Assembly (NCBI RefSeq): GCF_003026495.1
Contig: NZ_PYMA01000009.1
Location: forward strand, 124,001-188,000
Length of the DNA stretch: 64,000 nucleotides
Origin: Photobacterium sanctipauli
GTDB lineage: Bacteria; Pseudomonadota; Gammaproteobacteria; Enterobacterales; Vibrionaceae
Direction of reading: 5' to 3'
Part shown: positions 46,199-55,258 of the stretch, one piece after another
How the letters are laid out: each line of letters opens with the position of its first letter
How positions within the stretch are numbered: the first letter of the stretch is position 1
Notes under the pieces: model-generated
What the model was told of the DNA's origin: nothing
Seen by the model: only the letters and a program-made list of their open reading frames with translations
Database searches by the model: none
Position numbers and translations under genes: made by a program

Positions 46199-47386
46199 AT
46201 GACCGATAAAAGCTTCTGGCGTACCCTTGCCCTTGCCTGCTTGATCATCAGCGTCGGCCAACTCAGCACGGGATTGGTTTTTCCCTCCCTGCCATGGATA
46301 GCCAAAGACTTTGATATCTCACTCGACCAAGCGCAGTTACTGGTCAGTATTTACCTACTCGGCTTTGGGCCATCCCAATTTCTGTATGGCCCAATTTCAG
46401 ATGCGCTAGGCAGAAAGAAGGTGTTACTGGCCGGACTGTTGATCGCCCTTTGCGGCCTATTCATGATCATTGCGCTCAACCACTCCTTTACCGGCATGGT
46501 CATGGGGCGTTTCCTACAAGGACTAGGGACAGGGTGCTGCGCAGTTTTGGCCAGGGCTTCAACCCGCGATAGGTTCAATGGCGCAGAGCTGCCGCTGGCG
46601 ATGTCATATATCGCCATGGCGGCTTCAATCACCCCGCTGCTAGCACCGGTGCTTGGTGGCTTTATCAACTTTCACTTTGGTTGGACCATGGTGTTTGTTT
46701 CATTGTTTGGCTATGTCTCCTTCGCTTGGTTGGTCTTTGCCTTCCGCTTTCAAGAAACCATGAAATGCACCTCCAAGGTGCCTTCACCGAAGCAAATGGC
46801 GCGGCAATACTGGCAACTAATAAGCTCGCGCTACTTTATGAGCTTTGCCAGTATTAGCTGGCTTAATTTCAGCCTGATGATCACCACCGTCTCAGTCATG
46901 CCATTTATCATGCAAAACCAAATCGGCATGACCTCTGACGAATACGCCATGTGGGCGCTGATCCCGGCAATGGGCATGCTAATGGGGACCACCCTGTGTA
47001 ATCGCATCAGACCCAAAATCGGGTCTCGCAAGATGCTGCTCTATACTCCCGTACTGCATGCCTTTGCCGCACTGTGGCTGTTCTTTTGCCCGCTTGAGCC
47101 GCTCTACCTGATGCTGGGGCAGCTATTGATGATCCTCGGCAACGGCATTGCCCTACCTTGTGCCCAGGCCATGGTAATGCAGCCATACAAGAAGCAGGCC
47201 GGAGCGGCGGCGGCAATGTCGGGGGGCGGACAGATGATCGCCTCGTCTATCGTTAGCATGTCTTTGGTACAACTCGGCCTTAGCCAACCTTGGCACTTAT
47301 CCATCGTGATTGCGGTATTTGCCCTTATCACCCTGAGTAACATCATTCGCGGTTTCAAGGTTAGCCCAGATGTACAACCAACCTAG
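46199..47386 (+). CDS. Bcr/CflA/EmrD-type MFS transporter
   Basis: A 395-residue inner-membrane drug/metabolite exporter with 12 hydrophobic segments. The loop 2-3 motif is GPISDALGRKKVLLAG and motif C-like FLQGLGTGCCAVLARASTRD follows TM4, typical of the drug-resistance family DHA1. It begins 6 bases after the oxidoreductase stop. Exported compound unknown. Its 3' UTR runs to a terminator at 47603. Confidence 0.85.
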   Translation: MTDKSFWRTLALACLIISVGQLSTGLVFPSLPWIAKDFDISLDQAQLLVSIYLLGFGPSQFLYGPISDALGRKKVLLAGLLIALCGLFMIIALNHSFTGMVMGRFLQGLGTGCCAVLARASTRDRFNGAELPLAMSYIAMAASITPLLAPVLGGFINFHFGWTMVFVSLFGYVSFAWLVFAFRFQETMKCTSKVPSPKQMARQYWQLISSRYFMSFASISWLNFSLMITTVSVMPFIMQNQIGMTSDEYAMWALIPAMGMLMGTTLCNRIRPKIGSRKMLLYTPVLHAFAALWLFFCPLEPLYLMLGQLLMILGNGIALPCAQAMVMQPYKKQAGAAAAMSGGGQMIASSIVSMSLVQLGLSQPWHLSIVIAVFALITLSNIIRGFKVSPDVQPT

Positions 47387-47541
47387 CCATCTCGCTGGGT
47401 AGGAGACACATATGGCGTGGTACTGGCTGGCAAGTGTAATAAAGCAGGGGCCGATAAATTTGTTGTGAATTGAGCAGCCGCTAGCAAACATCTGTCACTA
47501 ACTGACCTATTAAGAATGGCCGCCGGTGGGAATAATGGCAC

Positions 47542-47603
47542 CCATATGATCTACGCCGATCGTATGGAATCTTTGCCCCTTTTCCCATTTGGGGCTTTTT
47601 TTT
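47542..47603 (+). terminator. Hairpin plus Rho-independent terminator, possible sRNA 3' end
   Basis: A 10-bp stem CCATATGATC-tacgcc-GATCGTATGG (one G-U pair) at 47542-47567 is followed by GCCCC...GGGGC and TTTTTTTT (47575-47603). The MFS gene stops 156 bases earlier, with no gene between. Either this is the MFS transcript's 3' end or the 3' end of an independent small RNA. The rest of the gap to 47866 has no recognised feature. Confidence 0.6.
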
Positions 47604-47866
47604 ACCCGCTATTACCGCCACTATCAATTCCACAAAATTTCACAATAGCCCCTCATCCGGTGCATCCGTAATACCAACCTACATAAATACACGGAAAGTG
47701 CTGAACTTCTTAAGTGCTAGCCTTCGATTTGTAGCAAAGAAAACAATGGAGTATCTAATTCAAAAGTGGGCATCAACAGAAGGTATTACTAGTAGTGATA
47801 ATGCGTGATTAAAGGAATAACAGCAGGGAGAGTAGTCGGCATCAGTGGGTTTACCAAACGCCAGAT

Positions 47867-47979
47867 GGGTGGAAGCCCCCACCAGCCACATCCCGGCACA
47901 CACGACACCTGCTGCGGTTGCTCCCTTCCGGGCCTGGCCGAGTTCACAGGTTAGTGTTGCGGGAGGACCAATGGGGGCC
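47867..47979 (-). ncRNA. ffs: 4.5S RNA (signal-recognition-particle RNA)
   Basis: Small RNA of the bacterial SRP, pairing with Ffh to target membrane proteins. On the minus strand it contains the conserved apical domain: CCAGGCCCGGAAGGGAGCAA followed by CCGCAGCAGG, with the GGAA tetraloop, matching E. coli 4.5S (CAGGTCCGGAAGGAAGCAGC). The 5' arm GGCCCCCATTGGTCCTCCCGC and the 3' arm GTGCCGGGATGTGGCTGGTGGGGGC pair. Length is about 113. Location next to ybaZ-like and ybaY agrees with E. coli. Exact ends are approximate. Confidence 0.93.
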
Positions 47980-48160
47980 TCCATAGATTCTTTGTCTCAT
48001 TTCGAGAACGGGAAGGATTATCCGTTAAGCCTCGGCATAATGCAAGGACTGATAAGCGCAAACCAGACCGAATGCTGCTTTATTGCGCAGCATCCGCTAT
48101 TTGGTTGCATCTTCACCCAATCAGGCTTCGAGCAGCAAGATAACCAACTGACGCTGAAGG

Positions 48161-48895
48161 CTAAACTTCTTCTTCCGGATCTTCCAACAAGTACTCGCCT
48201 AGCAGCGCGCCGCCTAGCACCAGTAGCCATGCCACCAATACCGGGCTAGGTACTTCAAACCAAGGCACCAACACCAAAGTGGCAAAACCGATAGCCGGCA
48301 GAATCCAGCTCATTCTTGGTACCCACTCAGCTATCTTGCTATTGCGCATACCTTGCAGCGCGGCAATAACCCCGGTGGTACACAGGGCGACCAGCGCGGC
48401 ATGCTCCATACCGCCAACCCACAGCGGCACCACCAAAAATAGCGGCCACCAGGTATTGCCATCAACAACGCGCCAGCTTCTGGCGGCAATCCATATGATG
48501 CCAACGGCAATGATTTGAATAACGGTATACGTTGGCGAGCCTTCAAGCTTACCCTCGCCTTGCAACGCCATGAGCCCGACGTCCATAGCAAGCACAATCG
48601 AGATCAACAGCGCAGCCAGCTGCCACGACCCTTTCGACGAGCAACAAACGGCAAAAACAGGTAACATCATGAAAAGACTGACAGACAGCGCGAGCGGTTG
48701 TTCGGGCAGCACGAACCCGAAAGAGCCGAGCCCGATAAGCAGTAACCAAGCACTGACGCCCCCTTGCGGCAGCAGCCACAAAGCGGGAATAGCGAGGGCA
48801 AGGGCTGGCAGCTCTCCTTGGCTTTGGCCCAGTGCACTAACGCCGACAATGGTCAACACTACGCTGACCACAACAAGTAACGCGGCATACAACAT
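48161..48895 (-). CDS. Polytopic inner-membrane protein, unknown function
   Basis: Not recognised. 244 residues, nearly all hydrophobic, with about seven to eight membrane segments (MLYAALLVVVSVVLTIVGVS at the start), ending in an acidic tail (LLEDPEEEV). An ideal Shine-Dalgarno AAGGAGGT lies 7 bases before the ATG. It lies between the ATL gene (divergent) and ffs (same strand, 182 bases downstream). Confidence 0.82.
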   Translation of the reverse strand: MLYAALLVVVSVVLTIVGVSALGQSQGELPALALAIPALWLLPQGGVSAWLLLIGLGSFGFVLPEQPLALSVSLFMMLPVFAVCCSSKGSWQLAALLISIVLAMDVGLMALQGEGKLEGSPTYTVIQIIAVGIIWIAARSWRVVDGNTWWPLFLVVPLWVGGMEHAALVALCTTGVIAALQGMRNSKIAEWVPRMSWILPAIGFATLVLVPWFEVPSPVLVAWLLVLGGALLGEYLLEDPEEEV

Positions 48896-48992
48896 GGCAG
48901 CACCTCCTTGCGTTATGCTGATAGCGGCAAGGAAAATAACAATACCAGTGGGTATTTTGCCCTATCAGATTTTGTTTGGCATAGGTATAAAT

Positions 48993-49298
48993 ATGGACGA
49001 TTTCGCAAGTCAAATCTACACCCAAGTTCACCAAATTCCGATTGGGAAAGTGGCAACTTACGGAGATATCGCAAAATTTTCAGGCTTTCCCGGTTATGCA
49101 CGCCAAGTGGGCAGGCTAATGGCGACGCTACCGGAAGGCTCGAGTATCCCCTGGCATCGGGTGATCAATTCAAAAGGTGCGATTTCGCTAACAGGGCATG
49201 ATTTAGAGCGGCAACGAAAAAAACTGGTCGCTGAAGGTGTCGAGGTATCGGAAACAGGGCGGATCCGATTGGCTAAATACCGCTGGGATGGCTTTTAG
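48993..49298 (+). CDS. Alkyltransferase-like protein (ATL, YbaZ type)
   Basis: DNA-damage binding protein related to O6-methylguanine methyltransferase. It has the MGMT DNA-binding fold (VATYGDIAKFSGFPGYARQVG with the arginine finger) and PWHRVINSKGAISL, where the reactive PCHR cysteine is replaced by tryptophan. It therefore flags alkylated guanine for nucleotide excision repair rather than repairing it. 101 residues from the ATG at 48993, with AGGT 7 bases upstream. Neighbours ybaY, tesB and ffs match E. coli ybaZ. Confidence 0.92.
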   Translation: MDDFASQIYTQVHQIPIGKVATYGDIAKFSGFPGYARQVGRLMATLPEGSSIPWHRVINSKGAISLTGHDLERQRKKLVAEGVEVSETGRIRLAKYRWDGF

Positions 49299-49317
49299 GC
49301 CACCCCAACGAAACAAC

Positions 49318-49737
49318 TTAGTTTACTTTCACCAAAACGAGGTTCTTTTGCATGGTTGCATTGGCGTCGGTGATCACATGGTTGGCAGTATCTGTAATGA
49401 ATACCAATTTGCCATCCACTTCAATACGGGCGCTCACCGCGTAGGTCATGTTCGGCTCAATGTCATCGCGCAAGAAGTTAAGCTGAAAGTTAAATGGCAC
49501 CTGATTGCCATCAGCCAAAAATGCTTGGCTACTGATCAACTCTGCTGGGGCATCCATTTTCGACACATCAGACAAGGTAACGGTAATACGGGCATTATCC
49601 GGCAGCGCAATACGCTCGCGGTAAGTGACGGTGCCTGTTACCTGCTCCAAGCTGGTGTCCTCTGATACTAGGTTGGTACATGCTGATACCACAAGCGCAA
49701 TAAACAGCGCCGAAATCAGTAGTAAAACCCGTTTCAT
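49318..49737 (-). CDS. ybaY: YbaY-family outer-membrane lipoprotein
   Basis: A 139-residue lipoprotein with lipobox VSAC (residues 17-20) after the signal MKRVLLLISALFIALVVSAC. Beta-rich mature part with VTGTVTYRERIALPDNARITV, the YbaY/META-like family start, and a conserved ITDTANHVITDA near the end. The function of the family is unclear; E. coli ybaY responds to osmotic conditions and glycine. Order tesB-ybaY-ATL-ffs is as in E. coli. Confidence 0.9.
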   Translation of the reverse strand: MKRVLLLISALFIALVVSACTNLVSEDTSLEQVTGTVTYRERIALPDNARITVTLSDVSKMDAPAELISSQAFLADGNQVPFNFQLNFLRDDIEPNMTYAVSARIEVDGKLVFITDTANHVITDANATMQKNLVLVKVN

Positions 49738-49876
49738 TTATTATCTCCGTGTATACAGCATGAGTTGTACTTGAACTAAATGGCAAACTGAATGATTATC
49801 AGAACATTAACGAACAAATAATCACCACCAGCACGACATTTATTTCCGTAATGATAACATTATTTATGGAGCTCCA

Positions 49877-50749
49877 ATGAGCAAAGAACTGAATGAACTT
49901 CTCACTCTGCTACATTTAGAACAACTTGAGCAGGGCTTATTTCGTGGACAGAGTGAACATTTAGGCTTACCCCAAGTTTATGGCGGCCAAGTGCTCGGCC
50001 AATCTTTATCCGCAGCCAAAGAAACCGTCGACGAAGAGCGACAGGTACACTCTTTCCACAGCTATTTCCTGCGTCCTGGCGATCCGCACAAGCCAATCAT
50101 CTATGATGTCGAGAACCTTAGGGATGGAAAAAGCTTCAGTACCCGCCGGGTGAAGGCAATCCAATACGGCCGCCCAATTTTTTACCTAACGGCGTCCTAC
50201 CAAGCGGAAGAAGACGGCTTCAGCCACCAGTCAATGATGCCCCAGGCTCCGAGCCCGGATACGCTCAAATCAGAGCAAGAGTTGATCCAAACCATTGCCC
50301 ACGGGCTACCAAAGATTGCCGTCGAAACCTTCGGTCGCGAGCGCCCGATTGAAGTGCGCCCGGTGAACATTGTGAACCCGTTAAAGCCACAAGCCATGGA
50401 AGCCAAGCAGTATCTCTGGATCAAGGCCAACGGCGAGATGCCCGACGACCCGCGCATCCACCAATACGTGCTCGCCTATGCCTCTGATTGGGGATTCTTG
50501 GTCACCGCGCTTCAACCGCATGGGGTGAGCTTGCTGTCACCCAACATGAAAGTGGCCACTATCGACCATTCAATGTGGTACCACCGACCGTTTAGGATGG
50601 ACGAGTGGCTGCTCTATGCTATCGATAGCCCGTCAGCCAGCGGCGCGCGAGGATTTGTCCGGGGTGAAATCTACAACCAAAAAGGCGAGCTTGTTGCCTC
50701 TGCGGTACAAGAAGGCTTAATGCGCCATACTTCGCCTAAGCAAAAATAG
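49877..50749 (+). CDS. tesB: Acyl-CoA thioesterase II
   Basis: Hydrolyses medium- and long-chain acyl-CoAs. It is 290 residues (E. coli 286) in two hotdog folds. N-terminal [27 protein letters not shown], the active-site region of the first domain ([16 protein letters not shown]) and the second-domain aspartate in [20 protein letters not shown] (Asp/Thr/Gln catalytic set) are present. GGAG is 5 bases before the ATG. In E. coli amtB lies upstream; here it is the divergent ybaY. Confidence 0.96.
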   Translation: MSKELNELLTLLHLEQLEQGLFRGQSEHLGLPQVYGGQVLGQSLSAAKETVDEERQVHSFHSYFLRPGDPHKPIIYDVENLRDGKSFSTRRVKAIQYGRPIFYLTASYQAEEDGFSHQSMMPQAPSPDTLKSEQELIQTIAHGLPKIAVETFGRERPIEVRPVNIVNPLKPQAMEAKQYLWIKANGEMPDDPRIHQYVLAYASDWGFLVTALQPHGVSLLSPNMKVATIDHSMWYHRPFRMDEWLLYAIDSPSASGARGFVRGEIYNQKGELVASAVQEGLMRHTSPKQK

Positions 50750-50776
50750 CCGCCGCAAACGCCACTCATATAAAAA

Positions 50777-50800
50777 ACAAGGCAGCCTCGCTGCCTTGTT
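50777..50800. terminator. Terminator between tesB and mdlB
   Basis: AACAAGGCAGC-ctc-GCTGCCTTGTT. Minus-strand reading continues TTTTTTATATG, so it is strongest for mdlB; tesB converges from the other side. Confidence 0.9.
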
Positions 50801-50805
50801 CACGT

Positions 50806-52662
50806 CTAGCCTGAAACCTCTGACTCCAGCTGGTGAAGGTGCTCGCCAGCCTGTTGCAACTGGTACATTTGCCAATAATGCCCTTGTTGCAAAAGCAGCT
50901 GCCCATGCTTGCCCCGCTCCAAAATCTCACCATGGCTCAACACAATAATTTCGTCAGCATCGACTATCGTCGACAAACGGTGGGCTATCACCACAATACT
51001 CATGTCCCGGCGCAAGGTGGCCAACGCACGCTGAATATGCTGTTCGGTACCCGAATCAATATTGGCTGTCGCTTCATCCAAGATCAGTATTTTCGGCTTG
51101 GCGACAAATACCCTCGCCAAAGCCAGCAGTTGCTTCTGGCCGGCAGAGAGGCTGACACCCCCGCTACCCAGCTCGGTATCAAGCCCCTGTTCATACTGAC
51201 GTATTTGACCAGCCAGGCCGACCTTTTCCAGTGCCAGCCAAATATCATCGTCCGTAATTATCTGACCAACGCCGCTATCAGCAAGCCGCCCCAAGGTAAT
51301 ATTGTCCCGTACACTCGCCGCGAGGATATGCGGGTCTTGCTGCACCATGGCGATCCCCTCGCGTAAAACAGGGTGTGCCAATGACGGTAACCGCCGACCA
51401 TCCAAATAGATCTCTCCCTCGCCCACCGGATAGAAGCCCATCAACAACGATGCCAGTGTACTCTTGCCGCTCCCCGTATGACCCACCAAGGCCAGAAAGC
51501 CACAATGGGGAACAGAGACATCAATACCGTCGAGCACATTTTGCTTACCATCGTAGCTAAAGCGAATACCGCGGCACTCCAGCTTGCCAGATTGCATCAA
51601 GCGCTGATCGTCACCATAGGCTTGCTGCTCTGCATCGATAAAGCCAAAAATCCGCTCACTGGCAACCAATGCCTGCTGCAACAGCGACAGCTGCTGGGTC
51701 AACTCAATTAAGGGCTCGGTCACACGGCCAAGGTAGCTGACAAAGGCATACAGTACCCCCACCCCAATCAGCTCAACACCACTGACACCAAACAAGGCGA
51801 CCAAAGAGAGCAAGGCCACCCCGGACAGGAAATCAATCAGCGGGCGCAGTAAAATGCCATTTAGCTTGGTCACATTAATTTGTGCGCCAAGGTGGTCATT
51901 GGTCAGGGACGAAAACTGCTGATAGAACGCCTTCTCCTGTCGCATCAACTGGATCAGGCTCATGCCTTGGATCGACTCACTCATCGACGCATTAATATCG
52001 GCCAGTAAATCCCGGATCCGCCGATAGGCTTCCGCACTCCGGCGTTGGTACAACACCATGACGGCAATCACAATCGGCAGCAAGACCAACACCACCATGG
52101 TCAAGCGCCAACTGATAATACTCATCACCACCAGCATCACGACGATCAAAGTGACATTCTTTAATACCGTGCCAATCACGTAGACATAGAAATCCTTGAT
52201 TGACTCGGTATCGTTGGTCACCCGCGAAATCAGCTTGCCGGTCGGCATATAGTCGAACGCTGACAATGGCTGGTTCATGATCCGGCCAAAGAGTTGCTTG
52301 CGAACCGTTTGTACCACCCCCACCGCAATTTCATTGAACCGCAGCGACTGTAAATAACGAAACCAGGCCGCCGCTATCATCAAGCCGATATACGCCACAG
52401 CCAACAGGGCAACATCTTCCGCTGGGTAACGATTGGCAGCGATATTGTTATCGATAAATCGCTGGATCAACCAAGGACCGGAAACATCCGCCACCGATGC
52501 CACCAGCAATAACCCAATTGCCAGCGACAACTTTTTCTTATCCGCCAAGGCATAGCTGAGCAGGCGCTTCAAGGTCGAGACGTTTAGGGCCGAGTTGTTC
52601 GGGGTTGATACTTTTTGTTCCGCCGCTTTCGAGTCCGAAATATTTGTTGTCTGCTCTTCCAT
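50806..52662 (-). CDS. mdlB: ABC transporter half, MdlB type (SmdB)
   Basis: Permease-ATPase fusion exporting lipids, drugs or peptides as a heterodimer with MdlA. Six membrane helices (about 30-330) precede the nucleotide-binding domain with Walker A GHTGSGKST, signature SLSAGQKQLL and Walker B ILILDEATANID. 618 residues. Its start overlaps the mdlA stop by one base (TAATG). The E. coli pair is called mdlAB and lies near decR, as here. Confidence 0.93.
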   Translation of the reverse strand: MEEQTTNISDSKAAEQKVSTPNNSALNVSTLKRLLSYALADKKKLSLAIGLLLVASVADVSGPWLIQRFIDNNIAANRYPAEDVALLAVAYIGLMIAAAWFRYLQSLRFNEIAVGVVQTVRKQLFGRIMNQPLSAFDYMPTGKLISRVTNDTESIKDFYVYVIGTVLKNVTLIVVMLVVMSIISWRLTMVVLVLLPIVIAVMVLYQRRSAEAYRRIRDLLADINASMSESIQGMSLIQLMRQEKAFYQQFSSLTNDHLGAQINVTKLNGILLRPLIDFLSGVALLSLVALFGVSGVELIGVGVLYAFVSYLGRVTEPLIELTQQLSLLQQALVASERIFGFIDAEQQAYGDDQRLMQSGKLECRGIRFSYDGKQNVLDGIDVSVPHCGFLALVGHTGSGKSTLASLLMGFYPVGEGEIYLDGRRLPSLAHPVLREGIAMVQQDPHILAASVRDNITLGRLADSGVGQIITDDDIWLALEKVGLAGQIRQYEQGLDTELGSGGVSLSAGQKQLLALARVFVAKPKILILDEATANIDSGTEQHIQRALATLRRDMSIVVIAHRLSTIVDADEIIVLSHGEILERGKHGQLLLQQGHYWQMYQLQQAGEHLHQLESEVSG

Positions 52663-54428
52663 TATTCCCCCTCGATGGCCTGTTCAAGTTTCTGGTAACG
52701 GTACATCTCGGCATACCATTTATCTTGCTCCAACAGTCCGGCATGGTCGCCGTGTTCAGCCACCTTGCCCTGTTGCAGCACCAAGATATTATCGGCGTCT
52801 TCCAATGCTGTTAGGCGATGGGCAATCACAATCACGGTTTGCCGTTGATGCTGGCGAGCTGGATCGTGGAGGTTTGAACGTTTCAAGTTTTGCAAAATTT
52901 GATGCTCGGTTTTACCGTCAACCGCAGACAAGGCATCATCCAGCACTAAAATTTCAGCCTCCAGCAATAGCGCCCGGGCAATAGCGATGCGTTGCTTCTG
53001 CCCGCCAGAAAGGGTGATCCCCTTTTCCCCGACTAAGGTTTGGTAGCCTTCAGGAAACTGCATGATATCGCTGTCGATACAAGCCGCTTTCGCCGCAGCA
53101 CGCACCTGCGCCAAGGTGGCAGCCGGCCGCCCCAATGCAATATTGTCGGCAATGGAGCGCGAGAACAGAAACGGGCTTTGGCTGACCACCGCAAACCGGC
53201 TACGCCACTGCTCCAAGTCAGCTTGGCGTATTGTCACATTGCCATAGCGGATACTGCCCTGCTCAAGCTCTTGCTGGCGAAGCAGCAGTGCCAGCAAGGT
53301 AGACTTCCCGCTGCCGATTGGCCCGGCAATGCCCAACATTTGTCCTGCGCTTAGGGTGAAAATGACATCCTGAAGTGCTGGCTGGCTTTGCGCCTGCCAG
53401 TGAAACCGATCAATGGCCACCTCCAGCGGCTGATTGTCTTGCGGCATTGATTGCTCGCCGCTGACAATATCGGGCATCACCCCAAAAATCACCTCCAGCC
53501 TTTTCCAAGCCGCCGAGCCACGCTCGAGGATATTGAACAGCCATGCCATCGCTAGCATCGGCCAGATCATCAAACCTTGGTAAAGGGTAAAGGCGGTGAG
53601 ATCCCCCAAGGTCAAGCGCCCCTGATGCACCATGTACGCCCCACCGGCAATACTGAGGAAAAATGACATTCCTATCGCAATTTGGATCACCGGATCGAAC
53701 TTGGCATCGACCCTTTCGACCGCGAGGTTCTTTTCACCCACCTTATCAACGACATCGGCAAAATCCGCCTGCTGGCGCTGCTCCAAACCGAATGCACGTA
53801 CCATCCTGACACCGTTCAGGCTCTCTTGGGTTTTATCAGTGAGATCAGAGAAGGCCGCTTGCGAGGCGGAAAAGCGGGTATGAAGTTGGCGGCCAAGGAA
53901 AAACACCGCAATGGCCATCAACGGCATAGGCAGCAGTGCCAAGATGGTCAGCTCCCAGCTCAGCATCGTGGTCATAATGAACAGCACGGCCAACCCCGTG
54001 ATCAACGAATCGGCAGCCGTTAGCACCCCCTCGCCCGCCGTCATGACCACGGCATTGACATCATTGGTCGAGCGCGCCATTAAATCACCGGTTTTATAAC
54101 GCTCGAAGAAGATAGGCGGGTGGGAGGAAAAGTGTTTATACAAGCGGTTTCTCAACACCGAGCCAAGTTCGGCAGCGGCGCCAAACAGCCAAATCCGCCA
54201 GATGATCCGCAGCACGTAAACAACACCCCAAAGTGCTGCCAAACCACCCAGCCACAATAGCATAGTGCCCGAATCAATCTCGCCACTGACCACACCATCG
54301 ACTATCCAACCAATGGCGCGGGGCGGCAGCAACTCAAAAAGGGAAACGAGGATCAGAATAAAGATGGCGCCCGCATAACGCCGCCACTGTTGGCGAAAGT
54401 ACCACCTTAATTGCCAAAATATTTGCAT
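52662..54428 (-). CDS. mdlA: ABC transporter half, MdlA type (SmdA)
   Basis: Partner of MdlB, 588 residues. It has a membrane domain with RSTNDVNAVVMTAGEGVLTA, then Walker A GPIGSGKST, signature LSGGQKQRIA and Walker B ILVLDDALSAVDGKTEH. The Walker B glutamate is replaced by aspartate (DDAL), so one composite ATP site may be degenerate, which is common in heterodimeric half-transporters. It is first in mdlA-mdlB; a 25-bp palindromic repeat lies just upstream. Confidence 0.93.
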   Translation of the reverse strand: MQIFWQLRWYFRQQWRRYAGAIFILILVSLFELLPPRAIGWIVDGVVSGEIDSGTMLLWLGGLAALWGVVYVLRIIWRIWLFGAAAELGSVLRNRLYKHFSSHPPIFFERYKTGDLMARSTNDVNAVVMTAGEGVLTAADSLITGLAVLFIMTTMLSWELTILALLPMPLMAIAVFFLGRQLHTRFSASQAAFSDLTDKTQESLNGVRMVRAFGLEQRQQADFADVVDKVGEKNLAVERVDAKFDPVIQIAIGMSFFLSIAGGAYMVHQGRLTLGDLTAFTLYQGLMIWPMLAMAWLFNILERGSAAWKRLEVIFGVMPDIVSGEQSMPQDNQPLEVAIDRFHWQAQSQPALQDVIFTLSAGQMLGIAGPIGSGKSTLLALLLRQQELEQGSIRYGNVTIRQADLEQWRSRFAVVSQSPFLFSRSIADNIALGRPAATLAQVRAAAKAACIDSDIMQFPEGYQTLVGEKGITLSGGQKQRIAIARALLLEAEILVLDDALSAVDGKTEHQILQNLKRSNLHDPARQHQRQTVIVIAHRLTALEDADNILVLQQGKVAEHGDHAGLLEQDKWYAEMYRYQKLEQAIEGE

Positions 54429-54448
54429 CGCTCCTCCCTCGCACTGCT

Positions 54449-54473
54449 TATACCCAAGCTACTTCAAGGTATA
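54449..54473. repeat. 25-bp imperfect palindrome, copy 2
   Basis: Identical to the copy at 12269-12293 except for one base (CTACTTC for CTCCTTC). It sits 20 bases upstream of the mdlA start, in the mdlA-decR gap. Confidence 0.6.
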
Positions 54474-54622
54474 TATGATTCTTTTCATTATGAAAAACAA
54501 TAAGCAACGCGATCAATACGAAAAAAGCCGATAGCCTAAAAAGGCGATGAATAACTAATACTTTGCGAGCGACACTACACTATTCAGAATAGTTATGATT
54601 AAAACCACGGCATTAAAACGCT

Positions 54623-55096
54623 TTATACTGGCAACGCCGTCGTGTACTTCAAAGGCTCCATGGCGAAAGTGGAGGTCACATTGGTTAAGCCCTCGATACT
54701 GTTGACCAGTTTCTTGTAAAACTTATCGAAAGCAGCCATGTCGGCGACCTGCACCTTCATCATGTAGTCATACTCACCCGCCATGCGGTAGAACTCCATG
54801 ACCTCGGGGAAGTCGGACACCGTCTCGACAAAGCAGTGGTACCACTCCTTGGAATGATTGCTGGTTTTAATTTGCACAAACGCGGTAAATGCCAGGCCGA
54901 GCTTGACCGGATCCAGCAAGGCAACCCGCTGGCGCAATACCCCGCTCTCTTCCAGTCGCTTGAGTCGCTTCCAGCACGGCGTCGTGGTCAAGTTGACCGC
55001 TTCGGCCAGCTCAGCCAGCGCCAAGGTGCCATCTTGCTGCAACATACGTAAAAGTGTTCTATCTGTTTTGTCCAAACCCGCAATGCCATTACCCAT
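54623..55096 (-). CDS. decR: Lrp/AsnC-family regulator DecR (YbaO)
   Basis: Cysteine-responsive regulator of the feast/famine family. N-terminal HTH with [20 protein letters not shown] and the highly conserved [20 protein letters not shown], then an AsnC ligand-binding domain ([16 protein letters not shown]) close to E. coli DecR. Start at ATG 55096 (157 residues; E. coli 152), not the longer frame to 55129. In E. coli DecR activates the distant cysteine desulphidase genes cyuPA; here a cysteine-synthase-fold enzyme is divergent 162 bases away. Confidence 0.9.
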   Translation of the reverse strand: MGNGIAGLDKTDRTLLRMLQQDGTLALAELAEAVNLTTTPCWKRLKRLEESGVLRQRVALLDPVKLGLAFTAFVQIKTSNHSKEWYHCFVETVSDFPEVMEFYRMAGEYDYMMKVQVADMAAFDKFYKKLVNSIEGLTNVTSTFAMEPLKYTTALPV

Positions 55097-55258
55097 TAAA
55101 ACCACCCAAGAGTAAAAATTTCTCCACAATATGGATGATAGAGCAAATAAGGTAAAGATTTTTTCTACGTTGGCGTTTACATTATTGTCATAACATAAAG
55201 ATGCTAACGATAAAAACAGTCAGCCCGCGATTAACGCCAACGCCGAAAAGGAGCCACC

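Noticed and set aside
47845..48249. 134-residue plus-strand frame
   Set aside because: Covers the 4.5S RNA gene on the opposite strand and part of the membrane-protein gene; no family resemblance and no ribosome-binding site.
48570..48992. Long upstream extension of the alkyltransferase-like protein
   Set aside because: It runs antisense to the membrane-protein gene. The family starts at MDDFASQIYTQVHQIP with AGGT upstream.
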